A DNA stretch of 64,000 nucleotides, taken from NCBI GenBank assembly GCA_963713965.1, contig OY970217.1, forward strand, positions 1,736,001 through 1,800,000. The letters run 5' to 3'. The notes beneath the pieces were generated by a model. The model ran no database searches and was not told the DNA's origin. It was given only the letters and a program-made list of their open reading frames with translations. A program made the translations under genes and the position numbers. This document shows positions 1 through 9,346 of this stretch, piece after piece (position 1 is the first letter of the stretch; each line of letters begins with the position of its first letter). The DNA is from CALAGB01 sp963713965 (GTDB lineage: Bacteria > Chloroflexota > Chloroflexia > Thermomicrobiales > Thermomicrobiaceae).

Positions 1-684
1 ATCACGCCGGAACCGTTGCCACGTCGCGGTCTGGCGGCATTGGTCGACGGGCTGACGTTCGTGCGTGAGCGCCCGGTCCTCTGGCAGCTGATGGTGATCG
101 ACTTCCTGGCAGTCCTCTTCGCCTCGCGTTTTGGACTCTTACCAGTCTTCGCCGAGACGGTGCTCAAGATCGGGGCACAGGGGCTCGGATTTCTCTACGC
201 CGCCGTCAGTTTCGGCGCGGTCTTTGGCTCTGCCCTCTTCACCTTTCTGCCCTTACCAAAGCGTCCCGGTCGGTTGGTCGCCCTGACGATCCTGGCCTAC
301 GGTGCGGTGCTGTCCGTCTTCGGATTGGTCCACTCCTTTGCGTTCGCGCTTGTCTTGCTGGCCATTTCCGGCGGACTCGATGCGGTCAGCTCGGCACTGC
401 GGCAGACGGCACGCCAGCTAGCGACTCCAGACAACCTGCGCGGACGAGTCGGCGCGCTCGCATCCACGTTCGCCATCGGTGGCCCGCGACTGGGTGATTT
501 TCAAGCCGGAATGGTCGCCAGCGTCGTTGGCGCGGGGAATGCCATGGTTATCGGCGGAGCGACCTGCTTTGCGATGGCATTCCTCTCGCGATGGTGGGCG
601 CGTCCGCTCTGGAGCTATCACGGTCAGGAGCTGGTACCGGACGACACAACGCTTGCGGCGCAGTCCGCGACATCCGGCTCCTGA
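1..684 (+). CDS. MFS-type exporter, 3' part only
   Basis: The frame is open from the first base of the window, so the start lies upstream and only about 227 C-terminal residues are visible. They contain five or six hydrophobic helices separated by short basic loops, followed by a short hydrophilic tail. This is the pattern of the C-terminal half of a Major Facilitator Superfamily permease of the MFS_3 (enterobactin-exporter-like) type, a proton-driven efflux protein of the cytoplasmic membrane. The substrate cannot be told from this half. No partner gene follows: the next gene starts about 410 bases downstream and is unrelated. Confidence 0.8.
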   Translation: MTPEPLPRRGLAALVDGLTFVRERPVLWQLMVIDFLAVLFASRFGLLPVFAETVLKIGAQGLGFLYAAVSFGAVFGSALFTFLPLPKRPGRLVALTILAYGAVLSVFGLVHSFAFALVLLAISGGLDAVSSALRQTARQLATPDNLRGRVGALASTFAIGGPRLGDFQAGMVASVVGAGNAMVIGGATCFAMAFLSRWWARPLWSYHGQELVPDDTTLAAQSATSGS

Positions 685-1095
685 CCCGCGCGTTGTTCGA
701 CCGGATTGACGCTCCACGCTCCGTAGTGGCACCATCATGAATTGCCGATCGGACGAGCCACGCCGGTTAGCCAGCTCACGGCAGTTCCGATCGACCAGAT
801 CAACGGGACCGACGATCCGACATGAGGCAATCTATCTTGCACCTGTGCACTGAGGAGACACCCGTCCTATTGTGAGTCGATTGAGTGACGTCCGATCCGA
901 ATTCGGCTGGACGCTCTGATCCATGCGCTCGAATCGAATTGGCGACGCTGATGCCCCGCACCTGAGGAGCCCGCTTCCCACTGAACGACGCGACCGAGCA
1001 GACAGGCACGCCCGTAATCCCCGCGTGTTCCTCGGCTATCACCGGGCCCCTGACTTGACTGACCAATCCCCTGAAAAGAACAGAGAGTCGACATC
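685..1095. other. Intergenic stretch without recognisable gene
   Basis: About 410 bases lie between the MFS gene and the YfhO-type gene. Short open frames exist on both strands but none has a convincing ribosome-binding site or family resemblance. I see no strong hairpin or tandem repeat here. It probably holds the terminator of the upstream gene and the promoter of the downstream one. Confidence 0.5.
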
Positions 1096-3288
1096 GTGCG
1101 GCATGCGAGCTTCGACCGTTCCGCGATGAAACGCGACATGCGCGTTCAATCGCCGCCAGAAATCCAGCCTCCAACCGCCCAGACGCCGTCCGCGAGCAGC
1201 CTTGAGAGTCACTCGTGGGCTCGCCCGCGCCCGTGGCTCATCCTGCTCGGAGAAACGATCCTCTTTCTGGTTGTAGCCGCAGGCGTCCTCTGGCCCGCGC
1301 CGATCCACTCTAGCGAGCTACCCGCCGCTTACCCCGACAGCGACCTGATGATCAGCCACTGGCCCAGCGCCATCTTGATCAAACGCACTATCTCGCTGGA
1401 GCACCGGCTGCCGCTCTGGAACCCGTTCTTCGCCGGCGGTCGACCACTCGCCGCAGACCCACTGGCCGCCATGTTCTACCCGCCGACTCAGCTGATGAAC
1501 CTGTTCCCACTGCGAGATTACTACCTGATCCTGCTGCTCGGGCATCTGATGCTGGCCGGCTTCGGCACGCTTCTCCTGGCGCGCCGCGCGTTCCGCCTGA
1601 CGCGCTGGCCCGCGCTGGTGGCTGCCGTCAGCTTCATGGCTACGCCACGCCTTATCAGCCATCTGGGGGCTGGACACTTCACCGTCGTCCAGACCGTCGC
1701 CTGGTACCCTTGGCTGGTCCTCGGCGCCTGGGCCACGGTGCGGCAACCACGTCGCTGGGCCGCGCCGTTCGGACTGATCCTCGGGCTGACTCTCCTGGCT
1801 GGGCATCCGCAAATGGCCTATTACGGCCTGTTCATGACCGGCGTCGTTGCGCTCTGGCTCCTGTTCACTCGCTACCGAGCGTCGACCTGGAAGGATCTGC
1901 GCGCACCCGTCGCCGGGCTGATCGCCGCGGGAATTACCGGCGTGCTGCTGGCTGCAGTCCATTTGCTGCCGCTGGCCCAATTCACTGCCCTCTCGACGCG
2001 CCAGGATTCGATCGCCGCGACCGATAAGTACCCGATCCTGCAATTTATGCGTGCGCTGATCGGCCATCCACCTGCTTCCACTGTCCCCTGGGAGAACGTC
2101 ATCCAGCCGGGTGGCGTGGTCCTGATGCTAGCAATCCTGGGCGCGATCGCCGCGGGCAAGCGCTCACTTCCGCTCGTCGGCGGTATCGTGCTGGTCGCAA
2201 CGTTAGCGATGGGGAACGCCTCGCCGATCTTCTACCTGGCCGCTCACGTACTGCCCGATTTCAACCGCTTTCACGGTCTATCCCGCATCTGGCTGGTGGC
2301 ATTGCTCGGAATCGCCCTGCTCGCCGGGATCGGCACCGAAGCGTTGCTCGGGCTGATGCGCGGATATGACGAGCGGCTGGTACGCCGGGGTCAGCTCGCG
2401 GTCGGTCTCTTTGCGTTGCTCCTGGTGACGGCGACCTTGATCAAGACCGATCAGGGACGAGCCCAGGTCAGTTCGATCACGTTCGCGACCACACCGACGC
2501 CGAGGGCCAGGCGCGTGGCAGAGCTGGCCGGCTCCAGCCGTGTCTACGGAGTCCAACGCAACCTCTGGCAGCTGGGCGCGGTCGATCTGAGCATGCGTCT
2601 GGCCGACGGCTGGGACCCGCTCATGATCGAGTCCTACGTCCGCTACATGCAGGCCGCGGGTGGCTACACCTTAACGGGATATCAACTGACCATCCCGGCG
2701 TTACCCGGAAAGCCGAATCCGTATCTCCTTGGCCTGATGCATGTGGGTATCGTCGTCTCCGACAAGAAGCTCGATGACCCAAACCTGAAGTTCATCCAGG
2801 AGATGGACAAGCTCTTCATCTATCGCAACACGCTGGATGCCGGTCCAGCCTATCTGGTTCAGCCGGATCCGCAGGGGAACGCCCCGACACTGGGCAAGGT
2901 GCAGCCATCCTCAAATGGAGTGACTCCGACGCTCCTGAGCCGCGAAGAGGATGGATTCTCCGTGAAGTCGGCGAGCGCTACCTATCTGGTGGTGGCCGAT
3001 CCCTATTATCCGGGTTGGAAGGCAACGGTAGACGGGCACAACGCCAAGATCACGACGATCGACAACGTACTACCGGCCATCAAGCTGGAGCCTGGCACGC
3101 ACACCGTCGTCTATCACTATGAGCCGGGAGTCGATTATGCCGGCGCGGTCTTTTCCGGAGTGGGGTTGATACTGGTGGCAGGGGGGCTGATCTTCGGCTG
3201 GACTCAGTGGGTCGAGCCCAACATGTTCCGGCGACGATCCGACGATGCCGACGTCGAGGATTGGGATGATTCGGCCGACGAGCGTTAA
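1096..3288 (+). CDS. YfhO-family multi-pass membrane protein
   Basis: This 730-residue protein has a hydrophilic, proline-rich N-terminus, then about twelve membrane helices between roughly residues 48 and 460, and a periplasmic-type C-terminal domain of about 220 residues closed by one more helix near 690-710. The PDSD motif after the first helix and the conserved DPYYPGWKA segment before a beta-rich end are features of the YfhO/GT-C-like family. Members are thought to act in transfer or modification of cell-envelope glycans (family knowledge; B. subtilis YfhO acts on lipoteichoic acid). A GTG start at 1096 is used; ATG codons at 1126 and 1138 are possible alternatives. It stands alone, followed by a convergent gene three bases away. 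Confidence 0.75.
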   Translation: MRHASFDRSAMKRDMRVQSPPEIQPPTAQTPSASSLESHSWARPRPWLILLGETILFLVVAAGVLWPAPIHSSELPAAYPDSDLMISHWPSAILIKRTISLEHRLPLWNPFFAGGRPLAADPLAAMFYPPTQLMNLFPLRDYYLILLLGHLMLAGFGTLLLARRAFRLTRWPALVAAVSFMATPRLISHLGAGHFTVVQTVAWYPWLVLGAWATVRQPRRWAAPFGLILGLTLLAGHPQMAYYGLFMTGVVALWLLFTRYRASTWKDLRAPVAGLIAAGITGVLLAAVHLLPLAQFTALSTRQDSIAATDKYPILQFMRALIGHPPASTVPWENVIQPGGVVLMLAILGAIAAGKRSLPLVGGIVLVATLAMGNASPIFYLAAHVLPDFNRFHGLSRIWLVALLGIALLAGIGTEALLGLMRGYDERLVRRGQLAVGLFALLLVTATLIKTDQGRAQVSSITFATTPTPRARRVAELAGSSRVYGVQRNLWQLGAVDLSMRLADGWDPLMIESYVRYMQAAGGYTLTGYQLTIPALPGKPNPYLLGLMHVGIVVSDKKLDDPNLKFIQEMDKLFIYRNTLDAGPAYLVQPDPQGNAPTLGKVQPSSNGVTPTLLSREEDGFSVKSASATYLVVADPYYPGWKATVDGHNAKITTIDNVLPAIKLEPGTHTVVYHYEPGVDYAGAVFSGVGLILVAGGLIFGWTQWVEPNMFRRRSDDADVEDWDDSADER

Positions 3289-3291
3289 GGG

Positions 3292-4539
3292 CTAATGGTT
3301 TCCGAACTGACGAATTGGCTGTGGCTTGGGCAGCGGCTTCACCTCGGTCAACGTCCCCTCACGTGGAACGAAGTCGAATGGCGTGGCCGCGTCAGCCAAG
3401 CTGCTGGGGTCGACTGGCAGACGCCGCAGACCGTCTTCATTGATCATCTCGAAGCTCTCGTGGAACTCGCGCAGACGGAAGATCTGCTCCGGCGCGGGCT
3501 CGTCTTCGAAGACAGCGTAGGCAACGGTGAATTTACCGCGCACGAAGTGAACCACTTGTCCTTGGGCGAGCTGCGTTTTATGCACCTGGGAGCCGAACAT
3601 CTCCTCCGACAGACTCTCGAACGCGGTCACCATGCCGGTGATGATCGACTCATCCAGCGGGAAATCGCCATAGGTGCGTAGCGGCAACCCACTCGTGTCG
3701 ACGATCGCCAAGGTCAGGACACGCGTATCCGGCACGTGGTCGATCGTCGGTGGACGCGGCCGCTGATCCTTGAAATCGATGCCGTCCAGCCGGCGCATCT
3801 CAAGGTCGCTCATCTCGATGCGCAGTACGTTGAGGTAGTCGATCAGATCGGCATAGACCGCGTTGAAGCGGGTCAGGCTGATCTCACCAAGGGACAGCAT
3901 CCGGTTCAGATTAGCGATGCGACTCAGCACGGCGTCCTGATCGACCCGCACCTGCTCCAACCGCTCGGTGCGCCGTCGCTCGACCGCTGCCACCTGCGAC
4001 GCTTGCCAAATGCGATCCAGCCGCTGCTCGGTCACTTCCTTAACCCGTGTGCGGTCCTCAGCCCGTTTACTGTTGGTATGGCGATGACCGTCGTTGAAGT
4101 CCTCATGAGGGTAGATCATTTCGCCCGACCAGTCAGCGCCAAAGCAGGCTTCCAGATCAACCGTTCGGCCGGTGGCCGCCAGATAGGAACCAATCAGACC
4201 GAGGATCCAGGTACACCCGATCGGGAGTGAGAGTGCCAGGGCCAAACGCGTGTCGATGCCGGACGGCCAGGGGATACCGGTTGTGAGGAGCATGCACATG
4301 TCGAGGAGCAGGTGATGGACACGATTCGACGACTGCTCGTTGGTGCTCAAACTCCAGACGATGATCGTGAGCATTGCCCAGACGAAGCGGATCAACTGGA
4401 GCCCACCGGCAACGGTGACGTGACGTGCCACATAACGGCTGCGCGGCCGGAACGGGATCAGCAGCAACGAGATCCCTCCAAAGTAGGAGAGCGTCGCCAT
4501 GCGCCGATTCACGATGATCGATCGAGTTGGATACGACAT
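3292..4539 (-). CDS. Membrane protein with coiled coil and roadblock-like C-terminal domain
   Basis: I do not recognise a named family for the full protein. From the chosen ATG (415 residues) there are four helices at about residues 15-32, 45-65, 72-92 and 96-122, spaced as in DUF4870/Tic20-like proteins. A charged, probably coiled-coil stretch follows at about 150-215. The C-terminal alpha/beta domain at about 245-350 contains the pattern 'VLTLAIVDTSGLPL' and 'VVHFVRGKFTVAYAVF', which resembles a roadblock/LC7 fold that often partners small GTPases. No GTPase gene is adjacent. An open frame continues upstream to 4791 but looks non-coding. The gene is divergent from the SufR-like regulator. 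Function unknown. Confidence 0.6.
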   Translation of the reverse strand: MSYPTRSIIVNRRMATLSYFGGISLLLIPFRPRSRYVARHVTVAGGLQLIRFVWAMLTIIVWSLSTNEQSSNRVHHLLLDMCMLLTTGIPWPSGIDTRLALALSLPIGCTWILGLIGSYLAATGRTVDLEACFGADWSGEMIYPHEDFNDGHRHTNSKRAEDRTRVKEVTEQRLDRIWQASQVAAVERRRTERLEQVRVDQDAVLSRIANLNRMLSLGEISLTRFNAVYADLIDYLNVLRIEMSDLEMRRLDGIDFKDQRPRPPTIDHVPDTRVLTLAIVDTSGLPLRTYGDFPLDESIITGMVTAFESLSEEMFGSQVHKTQLAQGQVVHFVRGKFTVAYAVFEDEPAPEQIFRLREFHESFEMINEDGLRRLPVDPSSLADAATPFDFVPREGTLTEVKPLPKPQPIRQFGNH

Positions 4540-4825
4540 GTCTTTCGATGAACTCCCTCGATGCCGCACACAACCATTCAATAAAGCAAGTATCGCGCGC
4601 CTGTTCGAACGCGATGCAGAGACGACGAGCGGGGCGCCGTCTCGCATCTTTGAGTATAGGGGGCCGGTCGTCAGATGCAGAGAGACTATTGGTAGCTGTA
4701 CGGATGGGAAAGTCTTCTTGCATGCGAGTACGCAGGTCCCATCGTGTCTGAATTGGTCGGCCACGTCGAGATGCCGCTCGAATAGAAACATCTCGATTTA
4801 TGTTATGATCTGACTTGGAGGTACA

Positions 4826-5475
4826 ATGGCCGCGAACAGCAAACCGCATGCGCCGCGTGGGGTTACTCGTCGCAAGATTCTTTACACGTTAAGAAAAGTG
4901 ACGGGCTGACTGCCGATCAGCTTGCGAGTTCGCTGGGCATCACCTCAATGGCCGTTCGCAAGCACTTGGCAGCGCTTGAGAACGATGAACTGATCGAATC
5001 CAGTGTTGTTCGACGTTCAATTGGACGGCCGGCCAACGTCTATCGAGTCGCGCCGCTGGCTGAGGATTTCTTCCCCAAACACTACGATCTGGTGGTCACC
5101 GAGTTGCTGACCGACCTGCTCCAGATCGACGGCGAACCCAAGGTCAATCTGCTCCTCGAACGCCGCTCCGAGCGAACACGCGAGTTCCTGCGGGAGCGGC
5201 TGAGTCATGCTCGCAACTTGCGTGAGCGGGTAGCTGCTCTTGCCGAGGGAATGGATGAGCTCGGCTACTACGCCGTCTGGGAGCAGTGTGACGAGACTAC
5301 CTATATGATCAAGCAGTACAACTGCGCCATCAATCGCGTGGCCACCTGCTTCCCCGTCGCCTGCAACTATGAGGCGGACATGTTTCGTCAACTCCTCGAC
5401 GCCGACGTGGAGCGCTCCAGCCATCTGCTGAACGGCGATCGCGTCTGCGGTTACGTCATCCGCCAGCGTTCCTGA
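4826..5475 (+). CDS. SufR-like HTH transcriptional regulator, broken by a 1-base frameshift
   Basis: An excellent ribosome-binding site (GGAGG at 4817-4821) precedes ATG 4826, whose frame encodes 'VTRRKILYTLRK' and then stops at a TGA near 4907. The frame one base over continues 'SDGLTADQLASSLGITSMAVRKHL', which is exactly the next part of a winged-helix domain, and runs to 5475. Adding one base in the run ttaagaaaag near 4893-4898 would join them into a protein of about 216 residues. The C-terminal half carries clustered cysteines (two of them separated by 12 residues), as in the iron-sulfur sensing regulator SufR, a repressor of suf Fe-S assembly genes. No suf genes are in the window. A sequencing error or a recent mutation are both possible. 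Confidence 0.7.
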
Positions 5476-5506
5476 CGTCTCACCTGAGTGATAATAACGT
5501 CTCAAC

Positions 5507-5626
5507 GTTGAGGCGGGACCTACGCCTGTCTGCGGGGACGAAGCCCCCTACCTCGGTTACATTGACGACCGCGACAACGGAATGGACGTCCTTCGGCCGG
5601 AGGCGGGCACAAGTCCCGCCTCTACC
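5507..5626. repeat. Pair of dispersed palindromic repeats (GGCGGG...CCCGCC family)
   Basis: A perfect-armed copy with GGCGGGcac..gtcCCCGCC structure followed by TCTACC lies at 5600-5626. A degenerate copy in opposite orientation starts at 5507 (TTGAGGCGGGACCTACGCC). The same element recurs at 37766-37797, 37925-37949, 41933-41956, 42040-42063 and, diverged, 47336-47363. It sits between genes and resembles REP/BIME-type intergenic repeats. Confidence 0.7.
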
Positions 5627-5687
5627 AACAATCGCTTATTCTTGTAGGGTCAGCCCTCCGTCAACCACGATGACCATCCCGCCTTCG

Positions 5688-5723
5688 TTGACATCACTTG
5701 ATATATTTAACTAAGTTAGTTAA
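5688..5723 (+). promoter_or_regulatory. Promoter with MarR-type palindromic operator
   Basis: A consensus -35 box TTGACA lies at 5688-5693. The -10 position falls inside the perfect 17-base palindrome TTAACTAAGTTAGTTAA at 5707-5723 (7-base arms, 3-base centre; a weak -10 is TAAGTT at 5712-5717). The size and AT-rich, 2-fold symmetric sequence suit a MarR dimer site. Its place over the -10 region upstream of the marR/ABC operon implies autorepression. The sequence is direct observation; binding is inferred. Confidence 0.65.
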
Positions 5724-5781
5724 TTATTCGATGCCTCGGCAGGGCATCATCGGATTCGACCCCAACGATAGATAGGCCACT

Positions 5782-6249
5782 ATGTCACAACAACCGATGA
5801 CCGACGAGTCGCCGAATCATGCGCAGCAGCAAGGGTTCGCACCCGCCGTTGGCCGCGCGCTCGATCTCTGGAACACCAGTCTTGGACGAGAGTTCGGACC
5901 ACTCTCGCGCCGACAGCGACGCGCGCTCCTCACGCTCCATGACCTTAGCGTCGCTCGACCGACCGTACGCGTCAGCGATCTGGCAGAGCGTCTCGGAGTC
6001 ACCACGGCTGGGGCCACTCGCATGCTCAGCAAGCTGGAGGAGTTCGGCTTCATCAGTCGCTTCCGCGAACCGGAAGGCGATCAGCGCGAAGTCTTCGTCG
6101 GCTTGACCGACGCAGGGAATCATGCGCTACGGCAGGCGAACGAGGTCTATTTCGCGCGTGTCGAACGGGCGCTGAACGGGCTCGACCCCGAGGAAAAAGC
6201 CGTGCTGGCCCGCCTCCTCGCCAAGCTCACGAACGACATCGATCGATGA
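5782..6249 (+). CDS. MarR-family transcriptional regulator
   Basis: This 155-residue protein matches the length and plan of MarR repressors: helical N-terminus, winged helix-turn-helix at about residues 60-105 ('VRVSDLAERLGVTTAGATRMLSKLEEFGFISR' region, with the wing 'EPEGDQREVFVGLTDAG'), and a C-terminal dimerisation helix. MarR proteins bind palindromic operators as dimers and release DNA when they bind phenolic or oxidant ligands. It is followed after 45 bases by an ABC exporter gene on the same strand, so it probably controls that exporter and itself through the palindrome at 5707-5723. Confidence 0.9.
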   Translation: MSQQPMTDESPNHAQQQGFAPAVGRALDLWNTSLGREFGPLSRRQRRALLTLHDLSVARPTVRVSDLAERLGVTTAGATRMLSKLEEFGFISRFREPEGDQREVFVGLTDAGNHALRQANEVYFARVERALNGLDPEEKAVLARLLAKLTNDIDR

Positions 6250-6294
6250 CCTTCAAGTATTGGAGAACCACAATCGTGAAATTAGAGACCATCC

Positions 6295-8205
6295 ATGTCC
6301 GCTAATCGAGGCGGCTACGGCGGCGGTGGGATGCATCGCACTCCGGGGCTTGGCGGCGTCTGGCAGCAGCAGCGCGCGCTCCGTTATCTAAAGAGCGGCC
6401 CGCCACGCAGCGCGCGCCGCACCTTCGCTCGGGTGTGGCAATACGTCCGTAACTATCGCAACCGATTCCTCGCCGGCACCTTACTGATGCTTGCCGGGGT
6501 CGGCGTCGGCGTAATCCCGCCACTCCTGATCCGGCGACTGATTGACGACGCCATTCCCAACCACAACTTCCACCTGGCGTTGATCCTGGGTGCTGGAATG
6601 CTGCTTGTGCCATTGAGCAGCGCAATACTATCGTTGGGGCAAAACTTCCTGGCATCGATTGTGGCGCAGGGGATCATCGCCGATCTACGCCAAAAGCTCT
6701 ACGACCACACGCAATCGCTTGGCATCGACTTCTTCACCTGGACACCCGCCGGCGAGATCCAATCGCGCTTCCTGAATGACGCGAGCAGTTTGCAGAACGT
6801 CCTGACACAATCCTTCTTCGGCACGTTCGCCAACCTGGTCACCGTTATCGGCACGCTGATCGTGATGACCTTCATCGACTGGCAGCTCGCGCTGGCAGCG
6901 GCGCTGGCCCTCCCGGCCTTCGCCTTTCCGGTGCTCCACTTCGGCAAACGACGCTATGCCGCCGTCGAGAACGCACAAGCCGCCATGGGCGACCTCTCGA
7001 CCATGCTCGGTGAGACGCTCACCCTCTCCGGCGCGGTGGTGGTCAAGAGCTTCGGCACCGAGGATCGGGAATCGCGGCACTTCGCGTTCCTGAACGATGC
7101 GGCCCGCAAAGCGCAGATCACGCAGATCCTCGAAGGGCAATGGCTCGTCGTGGTGGTTCAGGGATTGGCCGCGCTTGGTCCGGCTGCGCTCTACACGTAT
7201 GGCGCATATCTCGTCATTCACGGGCAGATTCAGCTCGGCACAATCGTGGCCTTTGCCACCTATCTGGCCCAGCTCTATTCACCCGCTTCATCCCTCGCCG
7301 GCGCCAACGCGACGTTGCTGGGTGGATTGGCCCTCTTCGATCGCATCTTCGAAGTCATCGACATCCCACCACGTGTGCCAGAGCCGACTGAACCGCAAGC
7401 GCTGCCGGAGACGCCGAGCAGCGGGATCGAGTTCGAAGAGGTCGGCTTCCGCTATCCGGCCGGGCTCGATGACGAAAATCTCGGTGCCGAAGTGCTGCAC
7501 GACGTCTCCTTCAGCGCCGCACCAGGACGACTCGTGGCACTGGTCGGCCCCAGTGGCGCGGGCAAGACCACGATCCTCTCGCTGGCGGCTCGTTTCTACG
7601 ACCCGACCAGTGGCTGCATCAAGCTGGACGGCGTGCCGCTGCCACAGATCGAGCGCACTTCGCTGCGCGACCGTTTGGCGGTCGTGACCCAGGACGTCTT
7701 CCTCTTCCATGCGACACTGCGCGACAACATCTGCTACGGAGCACCCGACGCATCGGCCGACGACTTGCAAGCGGTGGTCGAGGCGGCGCAGCTGAACGAC
7801 TTGGTCACGCGCCTTCCGGAGGGGATCGAGACAGTCGTGGGCGAGCGTGGCTACCGACTTTCCGGAGGCGAGAAGCAGCGCGTCGCCATCGCCCGCGCGC
7901 TGCTGCGCCAGGCACCCTATCTACTCCTGGATGAAGCCACCAGCTCGCTCGACTCGCAGGCGGAACGGCGCATCCAGCTCGCGCTGGAGCGTCTGATCCA
8001 AGGACGGACCGTGATCGCCATCGCACACCGGCTCTCCACGATTCAGCGAGCAGATCAGATTCTGGTCGTCGAGCGTGGACAGATCGTCGAGCGCGGCACC
8101 CACGAGGAACTGCTGCGGCACTCTGGACTCTATGAGCAACTCTACTACGCGCAGTTCGCGCCGGATGCCGAGCATATTGACGCCAGCCTGGATGTCGCGG
8201 TGTGA
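6295..8205 (+). CDS. ABC exporter, fused membrane and ATPase domains
   Basis: The 636-residue protein has the half-transporter plan: a glycine-rich N-terminal tail, six membrane helices at about residues 60-350 (ABC_membrane domain), then a nucleotide-binding domain. The ATPase motifs are all present: Walker A GPSGAGKTT, signature LSGGEKQ, Walker B LLLDEATSSLD and the switch histidine in AHRLST. Such proteins dimerise in the cytoplasmic membrane and export lipids or hydrophobic drugs (MsbA/BmrA group). The basic N-terminal extension of about 40 residues is common in this subgroup. It is co-transcribed with the MarR gene. The start ATG at 6295 is close behind the upstream stop but has no strong ribosome-binding site, so a start a few codons later is possible. 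Confidence 0.92.
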   Translation: MSANRGGYGGGGMHRTPGLGGVWQQQRALRYLKSGPPRSARRTFARVWQYVRNYRNRFLAGTLLMLAGVGVGVIPPLLIRRLIDDAIPNHNFHLALILGAGMLLVPLSSAILSLGQNFLASIVAQGIIADLRQKLYDHTQSLGIDFFTWTPAGEIQSRFLNDASSLQNVLTQSFFGTFANLVTVIGTLIVMTFIDWQLALAAALALPAFAFPVLHFGKRRYAAVENAQAAMGDLSTMLGETLTLSGAVVVKSFGTEDRESRHFAFLNDAARKAQITQILEGQWLVVVVQGLAALGPAALYTYGAYLVIHGQIQLGTIVAFATYLAQLYSPASSLAGANATLLGGLALFDRIFEVIDIPPRVPEPTEPQALPETPSSGIEFEEVGFRYPAGLDDENLGAEVLHDVSFSAAPGRLVALVGPSGAGKTTILSLAARFYDPTSGCIKLDGVPLPQIERTSLRDRLAVVTQDVFLFHATLRDNICYGAPDASADDLQAVVEAAQLNDLVTRLPEGIETVVGERGYRLSGGEKQRVAIARALLRQAPYLLLDEATSSLDSQAERRIQLALERLIQGRTVIAIAHRLSTIQRADQILVVERGQIVERGTHEELLRHSGLYEQLYYAQFAPDAEHIDASLDVAV

Positions 8206-8291
8206 ACCAAACGCGGAGAGCGGCATGCAGGTTGCGCTCACGCTGAGCGAGGGTCGGCATCTGGCCGGCCCGTCAATCTCGGGAGCAATAC

Positions 8292-8801
8292 ATGCCACAT
8301 CACAACGGATCAGAATCAGGCGACGGTCTCGCTCTTAGCGCCGCCGCCCTGGGGTTTGTCGCCGGTTTACGCTCGCAAGTTCCGATTTCGGCCCTGGCCA
8401 AGGCGGCCAAGAAGGGTGATTTCGCCGACCGAGCCGACGGGCCATTGCAGTACCTTCATTCGCCCTGGACAGGACCCGTGACGGGCGCGATGGCGGTGGG
8501 AGAGATCGTCGCCGACAAGCTGCCGTTCGTCCCCAGCCGCATCAAACCGCTGCCACTTGCTGGACGAGGTTTCATCGGCGGAGTGGCGGGCGCAGCCATC
8601 TTCAAGAACGCGCATCGGTCGATCCCGATGGGCTTGATCATCGGTGCGGCGGCGGCCACCGCCGGGTCGTTCGCCGGGTATCATGCCCGCTCGTTTCTCA
8701 CCAAGCGAACCGGCCTGCCGGGCATCGTCTTCGCCGTCGTCGAGGATGCTCTGGCCATCGGAATGAGCCGTCTCGCCGTCAAACGCTATCTCGGCAACTA
8801 G
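8292..8801 (+). CDS. DUF4126-like small membrane protein
   Basis: The 169-residue sequence has a glycine/alanine-rich helical pattern with three or four hydrophobic segments. It includes the motif 'GFVAGLRSQVPISAL' close to the N-terminus and 'AGRGFIGGVAGAAIF' in the middle, typical of DUF4126 proteins, whose function is unknown. It follows the ABC exporter by 87 bases on the same strand and may be transcribed with it. No catalytic residues can be pointed to. Confidence 0.7.
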   Translation: MPHHNGSESGDGLALSAAALGFVAGLRSQVPISALAKAAKKGDFADRADGPLQYLHSPWTGPVTGAMAVGEIVADKLPFVPSRIKPLPLAGRGFIGGVAGAAIFKNAHRSIPMGLIIGAAAATAGSFAGYHARSFLTKRTGLPGIVFAVVEDALAIGMSRLAVKRYLGN

Positions 8802-9346
8802 CTCGAAATCGACCGTCGCAGCCCGGATCGTGTGATCCGGGCGCGATGAATCGTGCCCCGACGAAGGTCTTCCTGTCGGATGGCGTAGGGATGCCATGAT
8901 CCAATCCCTGCCTGAATCGACCCCTGGATGTTTCCTTTGGGACCATTCAACGTCCGCACACGTGCTGGCACGCCGTTCGGCTCCGAACCACGCCTCTTAC
9001 CAATCACATAAGTGCTGGTAAGAGGTTGGTAAGTCCCCGCCGCTAGTCTCGTCTCAATAACCACGACGCATCCGCGCATTCATATCGGCGGCGCGCACCG
9101 CAGCGCGACCCGCCCGTGCCTCAGGGTCGACGTCTCTGAGTAGTCTGAGTGCGTCCTTCGTGATCCCACATCGCCGTGGAGCGATCCGGATACAGGTTCG
9201 ACCCTGGACGTGCTCTCGCTCGGGCATGCGCCGGTTGTCGTGGTGGGAGGAGATCCGTCTTGCTCGATCGCTGATTCGTCCGGAATTCACCGCATTCGCA
9301 CCCGAATCGGATTGAAACCGGCCCTAATCAGAAGGAGCCAATCGCA
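8802..9346. other. Intergenic stretch with an inverted repeat
   Basis: About 545 bases precede the molybdenum hydroxylase operon. The notable structure is a 9-base inverted repeat, CTCTTACCA at 8994-9002 and TGGTAAGAG at 9016-9024, followed at once by a further TTGGTAAG at 9026-9033, so the half-site occurs three times. This could be an operator or a terminator hairpin of the upstream gene. Open frames here lack ribosome-binding sites and family resemblance. An AAGGAG ribosome-binding site for the next gene lies near 9332. Confidence 0.45.

Noticed and set aside
1318..2067. Long minus-strand open frame opposite the YfhO-type gene
   Set aside because: It is a composition shadow of a GC-rich gene; the plus-strand frame has clear membrane helices and family motifs.
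9054..9290. 78-codon minus-strand frame upstream of the molybdenum hydroxylase genes
   Set aside because: Arginine-rich random-looking product without ribosome-binding site.
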